A DNA stretch of 64,000 bases from Aestuariivita sp. (GTDB lineage Bacteria > Pseudomonadota > Alphaproteobacteria > Rhodobacterales > Rhodobacteraceae): positions 558,001 through 622,000 of the forward strand of contig JAGYKE010000005.1 of the NCBI GenBank assembly GCA_018401465.1. Direction: 5' to 3'. Shown one piece after another: positions 7,160-15,696 of this stretch. The position numbers were made by a program, and so were the translations under genes. Under the pieces are notes generated by a model. The model saw only the letters and a list, made by a program, of their open reading frames with translations, did not search any database and was not told where the DNA came from. Numbering within the stretch: the stretch's first letter is position 1; every line of letters begins with the position of its first letter.

Positions 7160-8191
7160 ATGCGCACCTATTTCTCCGAAGACCACCGCAAGCATTTCCC
7201 GCAGGCCGAACTTTATGGCGGCGAATTCGTCACCCCTTTTGAGCGGCCAAGCCGCGCGGAATATGTGCTGGCGCGCCTGAAGGACCGCGGGCTGACCGAT
7301 ATCGTCCCACCCGCCGCCCCAGACCGCGCGGCCATCACGGCGATGTGCGATGCGGGCTATCTCTCGTTCCTCGAAACCGCCTGGGCCGAATGGAAGGCGG
7401 CAGGTTATGCGGGCGAGATCATCGCCAATTGCTGGCCCGCCCGGCGGATGCAGGACAACCGCCCGCCCAGCCATATCGACGGCAAGGTGGGCTATTACGC
7501 GCTGGCGGGCGAAACCGCGATCACGGGGGGCACATGGGATGCCGCGCTGGCCTCGGCCGCCTGCGCGCAGTCAGCCACCGCGCATGTGCTGGGCGGGGCA
7601 AACGCGGCTTTCGCGCTGTGCCGCCCGCCGGGGCATCACGCGACCGCCGACATGTATGGCGGATATTGCTTCATAAACAACGCGTCGCTGGCAGCCGAAC
7701 AGATGCGCGCGGGCGGTGCGGCGCGGGTTGCCGTACTCGATATCGACTTTCACCACGGCAACGGCACGCAGGACATCTTCTATGACCGGGGCGACGTGTT
7801 CTTCGCCTCGCTGCACGGCCAGCCGCAGAATGCCTATCCGTTCTTCCTCGGCTTCGCGGATGAAACCGGCAAAGGCGCGGGCGACGGCACCACCGCGAAT
7901 TTCGCCATGGCACCCGGCACCGGCTTCGACATCTGGGGTCAGGCGCTGGACGAAGCCATCGCCCGCATCACTGGCTTCGGGGCCGAGGCGCTGGTTGTGT
8001 CGCTGGGGGTCGACGCCTACAAGGACGACCCGATCAGCTTCTTCAAGCTCGACAGCCCCGCTTTCCTTGAGGCAGGCCGCCGGATCGGCCGCATGGGGCT
8101 GCCCACCGTTTTCTGCATGGAAGGTGGATATGCGATCGAGGCGGTGGGCGTGAACACCGTGAACGTGCTGGAAGGCTTCCTCGCCCCGTGA
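7160..8191 (+). CDS. Acetylpolyamine amidohydrolase (histone-deacetylase superfamily)
   Basis: A 343-residue enzyme that removes the acetyl group from acetylated polyamines such as acetylputrescine or acetylspermidine. Length and alignment follow the Mycoplana ramosa enzyme almost residue for residue with a one-residue offset: paired histidines H159-H160 (CRPPGHHA), zinc ligands D196, H198 and D285, the transition-state tyrosine Y324 in MEGGYA, and a glutamate E118 at the position of the acidic residue implicated in polyamine selectivity. The N-terminus (FSEDH, ELYGGE) also matches. There is no signal peptide, so it is cytoplasmic. It converges with the FAD oxidoreductase gene 6 bases away. 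With homospermidine synthase at the window edge it points to polyamine salvage or breakdown. Confidence 0.9.
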   Translation: MRTYFSEDHRKHFPQAELYGGEFVTPFERPSRAEYVLARLKDRGLTDIVPPAAPDRAAITAMCDAGYLSFLETAWAEWKAAGYAGEIIANCWPARRMQDNRPPSHIDGKVGYYALAGETAITGGTWDAALASAACAQSATAHVLGGANAAFALCRPPGHHATADMYGGYCFINNASLAAEQMRAGGAARVAVLDIDFHHGNGTQDIFYDRGDVFFASLHGQPQNAYPFFLGFADETGKGAGDGTTANFAMAPGTGFDIWGQALDEAIARITGFGAEALVVSLGVDAYKDDPISFFKLDSPAFLEAGRRIGRMGLPTVFCMEGGYAIEAVGVNTVNVLEGFLAP

Positions 8192-8197
8192 TCGGGG

Positions 8198-9484
8198 TCA
8201 GAGGCTGCGCATCGCCTGATTGGCGGCGAAGGCCAGCGCGTAGAGACGCTCCATCACCGGGGCAGTGGCGACGCGGACAGGTGAGCTGACCGGCAGCGGC
8301 AATTCGGACGGGTCCATGTCGGTCAGCAGATCGGCCATCGCCTGACCGAAGACCGTGCCGGTGGTGATGCCGCGCCCGTTATAGCCGATGGCGGTATAGA
8401 CGCCCGGCGCCAGCACGTGAATGCGCGGCAGGTGATCGGGCGTCATCGCGATGTCGCCGTCCCAGCCTTCGACGAAGTCCACGGGGCCCAGATCGGGGAA
8501 CATGGCGCGCATCTGCCGTGCCGCCCAGCGCCGCGACAGGCCCGCCTGCGCGGTGCCGATCATGCGCCCCATCGACCCGATGACCAGCCGCCCGCCCGCA
8601 TCCTTGCGCAGCGACCGCATGATGGTGCCCGTGTCCCACAGCCCCTGCCCGCCCGGCAGGATGGCGTCAGCCTGCGCGCCCAGCGGTTCGGTGGCCAGCT
8701 GGAAATACCCGATCCGCGTGTATCCCCCCGTCAGCCCGGGCCAGAGCCGGTCGGTATAGGCATTCGTGCCGAGCACCACGTTGCGCGCGGTGATCGCGCC
8801 CCGGTCCGTGTCCACCCGCCAGTGATCGCCGTCGCGCGCGATCTTCGTGGCCCGCACCCCGGTGCTGATCTTTGCACCCGCCGCCAAGGCCGCCCGCGCC
8901 AGCCCGCGGACATAGCCCATCGGGTTGATCGTGCCCGCCCGGTGATCCCAGAGCCCGCCATGGAAGGCCGGGCTTCCCGTCATGGCCGCGACCTCGGCAG
9001 GGCCGAGCAGATCGACCGGTTCGCCCAGACGCTGCCATTCCGCATGGCGCGATTGCAGGTCGCGGAAGCCCGACGGCGCGTGGGCCGCGTGGATCGTGCC
9101 CTCGCGCCGGGCCTCGCAGCGCATCTGGTGGCGTTCGATCAGCGAAAAGACATAGGCCGGCGCGGCGCTGAAACGTTCGACGAAGCGCGGGCCATAGGTG
9201 CCGCCCAAAGCGGCGCGCACCTGCGCGGGCGGCAGCCATGCGGCGGCATTCACCAGCCCCACGTTGCGCCCCGATCCGCCATGACCCAGACGCTCGGCCT
9301 CGATCACATGGGCCGACAGCCCCTTTTCCGCGCAGTGCAGCGCCGTCGAGAGGCCGGTGAAGCCGCCGCCGACGATCGCCACGTCCACCACGCGCCCGGT
9401 GTCGAGCGGGGCCTCGACGTCGCGCTCCTCTGCGGTGCGGTCCCAGAGCGAGATCGGTTCAGCCGCGGTCACAGCACTCTCCAT
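8198..9484 (-). CDS. FAD-dependent oxidoreductase of the DAO family (PuuB-like)
   Basis: A 428-residue amine or amino-acid oxidase/dehydrogenase. The FAD dinucleotide loop VDVAIVGGGFTGLS is at about 33-46, followed by a GSGRNVGLVN segment, which in gamma-glutamylputrescine oxidases and related enzymes contacts the flavin, and a C-terminal YTAIGYNGRGITTG motif that closes the FAD site. PuuB oxidises gamma-glutamylputrescine; many other members act on D-amino acids, glycine or sarcosine, so the substrate is open. The neighbouring acetylpolyamine amidohydrolase makes an amine substrate attractive, but that is inference. The gene lies 56 bases downstream of the SRAP gene on the same strand and could share its transcript. 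Confidence 0.8.
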   Translation of the reverse strand: MESAVTAAEPISLWDRTAEERDVEAPLDTGRVVDVAIVGGGFTGLSTALHCAEKGLSAHVIEAERLGHGGSGRNVGLVNAAAWLPPAQVRAALGGTYGPRFVERFSAAPAYVFSLIERHQMRCEARREGTIHAAHAPSGFRDLQSRHAEWQRLGEPVDLLGPAEVAAMTGSPAFHGGLWDHRAGTINPMGYVRGLARAALAAGAKISTGVRATKIARDGDHWRVDTDRGAITARNVVLGTNAYTDRLWPGLTGGYTRIGYFQLATEPLGAQADAILPGGQGLWDTGTIMRSLRKDAGGRLVIGSMGRMIGTAQAGLSRRWAARQMRAMFPDLGPVDFVEGWDGDIAMTPDHLPRIHVLAPGVYTAIGYNGRGITTGTVFGQAMADLLTDMDPSELPLPVSSPVRVATAPVMERLYALAFAANQAMRSL

Positions 9485-9540
9485 AATCAGGCGTACCGTG
9501 CCTTCATGTAAGGCGGCGGGCGCGGCGTCAATGGCCGCAC

Positions 9541-10203
9541 TCAGGCCGCCAGCGGCGCGATGAGCTCCGGCCCCGTCGCGCGATTCGAATTCACGCGCGG
9601 ATCGACCCGGTGCCAGACGAGCGCGCCCTCGGGCCCAGGCCGCATCAGCCGCGCCGCGCCATGTCCCGCCTCGCCCAGCCAGAGCGGCCAGTCCCCGGGG
9701 CCAAGGATCAGCGGCATGCGGTGATGGATCACCGACAGATCGGCGCTGGCCGCGGTTGTCACGATGGCGCAGGTCTCGACCGGGTCTTCGCGGCCCCAGC
9801 TCTGCCAGACGCCGGCGAAGGCGAGGGGCGTGTCATCGGCCTGCCGGATGTACCACGGCAGGCGCTGGCCATTCTCGCCCTTCGTCCATTCATAGAAGCC
9901 CGACGCCGGGATCAGGCAGCGCCGTTCGCGCGCAGCGGCGCGGAAGGCGGGCTTCTCGGCCAGCGTCTCGGCCCGCGCATTGATAAGAAGCGGGCCATCG
10001 GTCGGCGACGTGTACCACTGCGGCAAGAACCCCCAGCGCATCGCCGAAAGCTGCCGCGCGCCGTCGCGTGTGCTGACCGCATGCACCCGCGTCGTGGGGC
10101 AGATGTTGTAATTCGGCACATCCGGCAGATCGTTCGCCGGGCGCGCCGCGAAAAGCTGCGCCATCGCATCCGAAGGCAGGGTCAGGGCGAAACGTCCGCA
10201 CAT
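9541..10203 (-). CDS. SRAP protein (YedK/HMCES family), abasic-site DNA shield
   Basis: A 220-residue SOS-response-associated peptidase family protein. After methionine removal, C2 forms a thiazolidine crosslink with abasic sites in single-stranded DNA and protects them from cleavage. All key residues are present and even share E. coli YedK numbering: C2 in MCGRF, N75 and R77 in NARAE, E105 in SGFYEW and H160 in VIHHRMP. This fixes the ATG at 10203 as the start. The gene diverges from the TPR-sulfotransferase gene across an 86-bp region. No LexA-like box was noticed there, so SOS control cannot be claimed from sequence. Confidence 0.93.
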   Translation of the reverse strand: MCGRFALTLPSDAMAQLFAARPANDLPDVPNYNICPTTRVHAVSTRDGARQLSAMRWGFLPQWYTSPTDGPLLINARAETLAEKPAFRAAARERRCLIPASGFYEWTKGENGQRLPWYIRQADDTPLAFAGVWQSWGREDPVETCAIVTTAASADLSVIHHRMPLILGPGDWPLWLGEAGHGAARLMRPGPEGALVWHRVDPRVNSNRATGPELIAPLAA

Positions 10204-10289
10204 GCGCCACAGTCTAGCCTGCCCGCCCGCGTCGCGCGACCCCGTCTTCCCCCCTTCCGTCGCCGCGCGCGACTTGCCATAAGTCGCGC

Positions 10290-12092
10290 ATGTCCCCAGT
10301 CCTCACCGCCCGCGACAGCATCCTGGCCCATCTCAATCAGGGCCGCCCCAAGGCCGCCCTGAAGGAGGCCCGCGTCGCGATGAAGAAATTCCCGAAAGAG
10401 GCGGGCTTCGCCAATCTTGCCGCGATCGCGCTGAACCGTCTCGGCCAGCAGACCGAGGCGGTGCGCCATTTCGCTCTGGCCGCGAAGATGGCGCCGGGCG
10501 ATCCGGTCTACGAGGTGAACGTCGTGCAGGCGATGGTGCAGGCGCGCATGTACGACAAGGCGCGCGCACTGATCGACCGGCTTCTGACCCGCCACACCGA
10601 CCCCGCGCCGCTGCTGTATCAGGCCGCGGTGATGGGCCTTCAGGAAGGCGATATCGACACCGCGCGCGCCGCCGCCGACCGCGCGATCGCGGCGGACGAA
10701 GCCGCGCTTGCCGCCAATCCGGGCGACGCGCGCCGCCTTAGGCCGGCGCTCGCCCGCAGCCACAACCTGCGCGCGGTGATCCGCATGGCCGCAGGCCTGC
10801 TCGCCGAGGCCTGCGCGGATTACGAAGCCTCGCTCGCCCTTGTGCCCGACAATGCCGAGACGCTGTCGAACTATGCGCAGCCCCTGTCGATGATGCTGCG
10901 CACCGACGAGGCCTTGGCGGCGCTGGAAAAGGCACTGACGCTGCAGCCGCGCAGCCTGATGGCGCTGGAACGCTATGCCATCCAGCTCAACGAGGCCGGG
11001 CGCACCGACGAGGCGCGCGACATCTACGACATCGCGCTGCAGATCGACCCCGCGCATGCCGACCTCCTGCGCGCCGCGGCCCGGATCGCGACGCCCGGGC
11101 GTATCGCCGCGCTGCGCGGGCAGATCGACGCCGCCTGGCCGAAGGTGCAGCGCGGATCGCTCGATCAGGTGCGGCTCGCCTTCGGGCGCGGGCATCTGGC
11201 CGAAGCCGAGGGCGACCGCGACGCGATGCTTCACTGGTACGAGACGGCGAACCGCCTCGCCTTCGCGCAGAGGCCCTGGCCGACCGCCGACCGCCGCGCC
11301 GAGGAAGAGGCGATCCTCGCCCGTTTCCCGGTGGGCCATGCGGCGCCCGAAGGCGACGTGACGCGGCCCCGCCCGATCTTCGTGCTGGGGCAGCCCCGGT
11401 CGGGCACGACGCTGACCGAACTCGTGCTGTCGGCGCATCCCGGGCTGGTCGGGATGGGTGAACAGAACGCCGCGGGGCGGCTGGCCGACCCCTATCTGTC
11501 GGGCGATCTGCCCTTCGACGCCGACGCCGCCCGCGCCTATGCAAGCGGCTATCGCGCCGCGGTGCCGCAAGTGCCGGACGGCAGCCTTGGCATGATCGAC
11601 AAGATGCCTGCGAATTATCGCTATGTCGGCTTCATCCTGACCGCGATGCCCGACGCCGTGATCATCGACACGCTGCGCGACCCGGGCGATGTCGCGTGGT
11701 CGATGTGGCGCAACTGGTTCCCCAACGCGCCGATGAACTATACCTTCGACATGACGGCGATGGCGGAAGAGGCCAACGCCTATCGCCGCTTCATGCGCCA
11801 CTGGGCCGCCGCCTTCCCCGGCCGCATCCACGACATGCCCTATGAGGTCCTGGTGCGCGACATCGAGGGCGGGAGCCGACGTCTGGCCGAATGGTGCGGC
11901 GTTGACTGGGTGCCCGACATGGCCGCGCCCGAGCGCAACACCGCCGCCGTCCGCACCGCGAGCGTCAATCAGGTGCGGCAGGGTGTGCACACGAAATCCA
12001 TCGGCGGCTGGCGGTCGCAGGGCGCGCTGTTCGACGCGTTCAACGCGGCACTTGACCCCGATCTCTGGCCCGGGCTGGACCTTCAGGGCTGA
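10290..12092 (+). CDS. TPR-repeat protein with C-terminal sulfotransferase domain
   Basis: A 600-residue two-part protein. Residues about 5-280 are alternating alanine-rich helices with the TPR spacing (for example KFPKEAGFANLAAIALNRLG, LVPDNAETLSNYAQPL, LQPRSLMALERYAIQLNEAG). Residues about 355-600 form a PAPS-dependent sulfotransferase domain: the 5'-phosphosulfate loop is FVLGQPRSGTTL, and a later DTLRDPGDVAWSMW region resembles the 3'-phosphate site. It presumably transfers sulfate to an unknown acceptor, with the TPR part recruiting a protein or substrate. There is no signal peptide or membrane segment. It is transcribed alone and converges on the 5'-nucleotidase gene. Such TPR-sulfotransferases are frequent in marine alphaproteobacteria, mostly without assigned substrate. 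Confidence 0.85.
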   Translation: MSPVLTARDSILAHLNQGRPKAALKEARVAMKKFPKEAGFANLAAIALNRLGQQTEAVRHFALAAKMAPGDPVYEVNVVQAMVQARMYDKARALIDRLLTRHTDPAPLLYQAAVMGLQEGDIDTARAAADRAIAADEAALAANPGDARRLRPALARSHNLRAVIRMAAGLLAEACADYEASLALVPDNAETLSNYAQPLSMMLRTDEALAALEKALTLQPRSLMALERYAIQLNEAGRTDEARDIYDIALQIDPAHADLLRAAARIATPGRIAALRGQIDAAWPKVQRGSLDQVRLAFGRGHLAEAEGDRDAMLHWYETANRLAFAQRPWPTADRRAEEEAILARFPVGHAAPEGDVTRPRPIFVLGQPRSGTTLTELVLSAHPGLVGMGEQNAAGRLADPYLSGDLPFDADAARAYASGYRAAVPQVPDGSLGMIDKMPANYRYVGFILTAMPDAVIIDTLRDPGDVAWSMWRNWFPNAPMNYTFDMTAMAEEANAYRRFMRHWAAAFPGRIHDMPYEVLVRDIEGGSRRLAEWCGVDWVPDMAAPERNTAAVRTASVNQVRQGVHTKSIGGWRSQGALFDAFNAALDPDLWPGLDLQG

Positions 12093-12095
12093 GAT

Positions 12096-12123
12096 GGCCC
12101 GCCGACAGGACTGCCGGCAGGCC
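12096..12123. terminator. Imperfect hairpin between convergent genes
   Basis: GGCCCGCCGACA (12096-12107) can pair with TGCCGGCAGGCC (12112-12123) with two mismatches. It sits between two converging stop codons. There is no clear U-tract, so termination is only suggested by position. Confidence 0.35.
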
Positions 12124-12131
12124 GGGGCACG

Positions 12132-13733
12132 TCACTTCCGCGCGATGCGCCCGTCGGTATAGGGCGTGTAGACGCCGCCGCCCGACTGGATGAAGGCCAC
12201 CGTCACTTCGGCAAGGTCGGGGCCGAAGTCATAGGCGTTCTTGTCGTCGCCCGCGAACATCGCATAGCCGTCGCCGCCCTTGCGGACGAAGTTGTTGGTC
12301 ACGACGCCATAGGTCTTCGCCGGGTCGATGGGGACGAAGCCGTCGCCCTCGGCCACCTCGACCGAAACGATGCGCGCGCCCGGTTCCGCCGCCGGATCCC
12401 AGACAAAGCGCATCCCCGCCACCTGCGGGAAGCGGCCCGCGCCTTCCTCGACCTGGGCCACCCCGTTTTCCAGCGCGTCGATCAGCGCCTGCCCGGTGAC
12501 CTCAAAGGTCGACAGCGTGTTCTGGAAGGGCAGGACCGAGAGCACTTCGCCCATGGTGATCTGCCCCGCGTCGATGGACGCGCGCAGGCCGCCGCCGTTC
12601 TGGAAGGCGATCTGGATGCCCTGATCCTTCACCCGGTCGAGCATGGCATCGGCGACAAGGTTGCCCATCGCGCATTCCTCGGCGCGACAGACCTCGCGCG
12701 CGCCGATGATCTCGGCCGCGGCCTCGCCCACGGGGCGCGCTTTCAGCTCTTCGATCGGGCCCGCCAGTTCGGCGATGCGGGCAACGATGTCGGGGTCGGG
12801 CGTGACGCTGGCATCCAGAACGATCGTGTCACCGCCGGCATAGGCCAGATTGCCCGCATCGTCGAAGGTCAGCGTCAGATGGCCCACATATTTGGCATAG
12901 GCATAGGCCTGCACCACCGGCACCAGCGTGCCGTCCCCGCGGCTGACCCAGACGGGATAGGGCCCTTGCCGCTTCGGATCGCTGGCTGACAGGTAGGTGT
13001 GGCTGTGCCCGCCCACCACGGCGTCGATCCCCGGCACCGTCGCCGCGATCTCCATGTCGCGGGGCAGACCCACATGGGTGAGCGCGATGATCTTCGTCAC
13101 GCCGGCCGCCTCGAGCGCGGCGACATCCGCCGCAAGCGCCGCCGCCTCGTCCCCGAAGATCACGTCCGGCCCGGGCGAGGAGGTCTCGACCGTGTCCGTG
13201 GCCAGCGCCGAGACGATGCCGATCTTCTCGCCCCCCACGTCAAGCACGACGGTATCGGCGACGCGCCCCGCCAGCAGGTTCGAGGCCGAGACGTCGATAT
13301 TGCCCGACAGGACCGGGAAGCTCACCTTGTCGAGGAAGGTGGCAAGCGCTTCGGGGCCATCGTCAAATTCATGGTTTCCGACCGCCATGGCGTCGAAGCC
13401 GATCCGCTCCATCATCTCGGCCTCGACCGCGCCCTTGTAGGTCGTGTACATGAGCGAGCCCTGGAACTGGTCGCCCGCATCCAGAACGATCACATTCTCG
13501 CCCGCGGCGCGCAGGCTGTCGCGCAGTTCGTTGACCTTGGTGGCCAGACGCGCGGCGCCGCCAAAGCACTTGGCCTCGGCCTCGTCGGCGGCGCTGCAGG
13601 TGGAATCGAAGCGATTGATCGATTCGATCCGGCTGTGCATGTCGTTGATGTGCAGGATATGCAGCGTGTAGTCGGCCTGCGCCGCCGTGGCGCAAAGGGC
13701 GGTGGCGGCGGACAGCAGAAGCAATCGTCTCAT
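12132..13733 (-). CDS. Periplasmic 5'-nucleotidase / 2',3'-cyclic phosphodiesterase (UshA family)
   Basis: A 533-residue exported metallophosphoesterase. A signal peptide of about 20 residues ends at AQA before DYTLHILHINDMHSR. The calcineurin-like metal motifs follow in order: HINDMHSR, DAGDQFQG, GNHEFDDG, HVGLPRD and GGHSHTYL. The C-terminal nucleotide-binding domain includes QNGGGLRASI. It should remove phosphate from nucleotides outside the cell membrane and supply nucleosides and phosphate. The ATG at 13733 begins the signal peptide; the frame continues to 13973 only as a shadow of the divergent gene. Two cysteines near the N-terminus of the mature protein (STCSA, AKCFGG) may form a disulfide. 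Regulation by phosphate was not visible in the 109-bp divergent region. Confidence 0.9.
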   Translation of the reverse strand: MRRLLLLSAATALCATAAQADYTLHILHINDMHSRIESINRFDSTCSAADEAEAKCFGGAARLATKVNELRDSLRAAGENVIVLDAGDQFQGSLMYTTYKGAVEAEMMERIGFDAMAVGNHEFDDGPEALATFLDKVSFPVLSGNIDVSASNLLAGRVADTVVLDVGGEKIGIVSALATDTVETSSPGPDVIFGDEAAALAADVAALEAAGVTKIIALTHVGLPRDMEIAATVPGIDAVVGGHSHTYLSASDPKRQGPYPVWVSRGDGTLVPVVQAYAYAKYVGHLTLTFDDAGNLAYAGGDTIVLDASVTPDPDIVARIAELAGPIEELKARPVGEAAAEIIGAREVCRAEECAMGNLVADAMLDRVKDQGIQIAFQNGGGLRASIDAGQITMGEVLSVLPFQNTLSTFEVTGQALIDALENGVAQVEEGAGRFPQVAGMRFVWDPAAEPGARIVSVEVAEGDGFVPIDPAKTYGVVTNNFVRKGGDGYAMFAGDDKNAYDFGPDLAEVTVAFIQSGGGVYTPYTDGRIARK

Positions 13734-13842
13734 GGCACGTGTTCCCCAGTTGATCCTGCGCAGGATGCTGCGCCGCTTCGCCCGTGCTGTCAAAGGTCGA
13801 AGGGCGCTTGACGACGGATCGGCGCGCGGGCAACCGTGGGGC

Positions 13843-14607
13843 ATGTTCGTCTTCAAGATCTTCCGCAGCGGGGAATGGTCGGCTTTCGAAGCCGCTGGCA
13901 CCACCCCAGGCGCACCCATCGACCTGGCCGACGGGTTCATCCATCTCTCGACCGCCGAACAGGCGCCCGGCACGGCGGCGAAACACTTCGCCGGGGCCGA
14001 GGGGCTGATGCTGGCCGCGCTCGATGCAACCGCACTTGGCGATGCGCTGCGGTGGGAGGCGTCGCGCGGCGGCGCGGCCTTCCCGCATCTCTACCGCGAC
14101 ATGCAACTCGCGGACCTTGTCTGGGCACTGCCGCTGCCCCTGAGGGACGGCGTGCACCGTTTTCCCGCGCTGATGACCGACGCCCATGTCGATCCCACGC
14201 GCGCGCAGTTCGAGGCATTCAAGACGCTCGACCGCGATAATCCGATCGAGATGCTGAACCTTGTCCGGGTCCGCGACCGCGCCGCCTATCCCGAAGGTCA
14301 CGTGCTGCACGGCGCGGGCCTGACCGGCGGCGCGGCCTATGCGGAGTACGGCCGCGACAGCGCGCCGGTGCTGGCGCGTGTCGGCGGAAGGGTCCTGTGG
14401 CGCGGTCGGTTCGAGACGATGCTGATCGGCCCGGACGGCGATTACTGGGACCATGCCTTCATCGCGCGTTACCCGTCGGCGCATGCCTTCCTCGCCATGG
14501 TGACCGACCCGGAATATCGTAGCGCGGTGGTGCACCGGCAGGCAGGGGTGCTGACCTCGCGCCTGATCCGCTGCGCGCCGTCAGACAGGGGGGAGGCCTT
14601 CGGATGA
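13843..14607 (+). CDS. DUF952-DUF1330 fusion protein
   Basis: A 254-residue protein joining two small domains of unknown function. Residues about 1-100 match DUF952 (FKIFRSGEW start, [11 protein letters not shown], then a PHLYRDM segment). Residues about 150-250 match DUF1330, a dimeric alpha/beta-barrel type domain ([15 protein letters not shown], then [12 protein letters not shown]). Neither domain has an assigned reaction. The ATG at 13843 is the first start compatible with the DUF952 N-terminus; the upstream frame covers the divergent promoter. Its stop codon overlaps the pyrD start (ATGA at 14604), so the two proteins are made from one transcript by coupled translation. Confidence 0.8.
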   Translation: MFVFKIFRSGEWSAFEAAGTTPGAPIDLADGFIHLSTAEQAPGTAAKHFAGAEGLMLAALDATALGDALRWEASRGGAAFPHLYRDMQLADLVWALPLPLRDGVHRFPALMTDAHVDPTRAQFEAFKTLDRDNPIEMLNLVRVRDRAAYPEGHVLHGAGLTGGAAYAEYGRDSAPVLARVGGRVLWRGRFETMLIGPDGDYWDHAFIARYPSAHAFLAMVTDPEYRSAVVHRQAGVLTSRLIRCAPSDRGEAFG

Positions 14608-15662
14608 AGCGTATCCTTGAGAAAGCGGGGCTTGCGTTCCTGCACAACATCGACCCGGAGACGGCGCATGGCTTCGCCATCGAAGCGTTGAAGGCGGGCC
14701 TTGCCCCTGCGCCGGGGCCTGTCAGCTCGCCCCGGCTGTCCACCACGCTTGCGGGCATCGCGCTGCCCAATCCGGTGGGTCTTGCCGCCGGGTTCGACAA
14801 GAACGCGGAGGCCTTGGCACCCCTGTCGCGGGCGGGCTTCGGTTTCATCGAAGTGGGCGCAGCCACCCCCCGCCCCCAGCCCGGCAATGCGCGCCCGCGC
14901 CTGTTCCGCCTGTCGGCAGACCGCGCCGCGATCAACCGCTTTGGCTTCAACAATGAAGGTATGGTGGTGATCGCCGACCGTCTCGCCCGCCGCCCCGCGG
15001 ATACGGTGATCGGCCTGAACCTCGGCGCCAACAAGGACAGCGAGGACCGCGCCGCCGATTTCGCCGGCGTTCTGGCGCGCTGCGGGGTTCTGGTGGACTT
15101 CGTGACGGTCAACGTCTCCTCCCCCAACACAGAGAAACTGCGCGATCTGCAGGGGCCTGCCGCGCTCGCCGCGCTGCTGGCGGGCGTGATGGAAACGCGC
15201 GCGAAACTCGCCACACAGGTTCCGGTCTTCCTGAAGATCGCGCCGGATCTGTCCGAAGCCGATCTGGCCGACATTGCCCGCGTCGCGGGGGATGCGGGGA
15301 TAGACGCGATCATCGCCACCAACACGACCCTGTCGCGCGAGGGGCTGAAAAGCCGCTTCAAGGGCGAGGCGGGCGGTTTGTCGGGCCAGCCGCTGTTCGA
15401 GCGCTCCACCCGCGTGCTCGCGCGGCTCTCGACCCTCACCGACATCCCACTGGTAGGTGTGGGCGGCGTCGGGTCGGCCGAACAGGCCTATGAAAAGATC
15501 CGCGCGGGCGCATCTGCCGTGCAGCTTTACACCGCGCTTGTTTATGGGGGCCTTGGCCTTGTCACCGAGATCGTGGCGGGCCTCGACCGGCTTCTCGAAC
15601 GGGACGGTTTCGCCAATGTGGCCGATGCCGTCGGAACGGGACGCGGGGACTGGTTGCGGTAG
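14604..15662 (+). CDS. pyrD: Dihydroorotate dehydrogenase (quinone)
   Basis: A 352-residue class 2 dihydroorotate dehydrogenase, the membrane-associated flavoenzyme that oxidises dihydroorotate to orotate in pyrimidine synthesis and passes electrons to quinone. The N-terminal helix [21 protein letters not shown] is the usual membrane/quinone-contact region. Other landmarks are [10 protein letters not shown], the FMN-contacting FGFNNEGM, the catalytic serine region [13 protein letters not shown], and the C-terminal [20 protein letters not shown] phosphate site. Full-length for the family. Its start overlaps the stop of the upstream DUF952-DUF1330 gene by 4 bases. Confidence 0.96.
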   Translation: MKRILEKAGLAFLHNIDPETAHGFAIEALKAGLAPAPGPVSSPRLSTTLAGIALPNPVGLAAGFDKNAEALAPLSRAGFGFIEVGAATPRPQPGNARPRLFRLSADRAAINRFGFNNEGMVVIADRLARRPADTVIGLNLGANKDSEDRAADFAGVLARCGVLVDFVTVNVSSPNTEKLRDLQGPAALAALLAGVMETRAKLATQVPVFLKIAPDLSEADLADIARVAGDAGIDAIIATNTTLSREGLKSRFKGEAGGLSGQPLFERSTRVLARLSTLTDIPLVGVGGVGSAEQAYEKIRAGASAVQLYTALVYGGLGLVTEIVAGLDRLLERDGFANVADAVGTGRGDWLR

Positions 15663-15696
15663 GTCGCCTGCCCGGGCCGCGCGCGTCAGAAGGCGT

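Noticed and set aside
10182-11990. A 602-residue reverse-strand frame opposite the TPR-sulfotransferase
   Set aside because: It is rich in His, Arg and Gly with no recognisable domain, and lies fully antisense to a gene with clear motifs.
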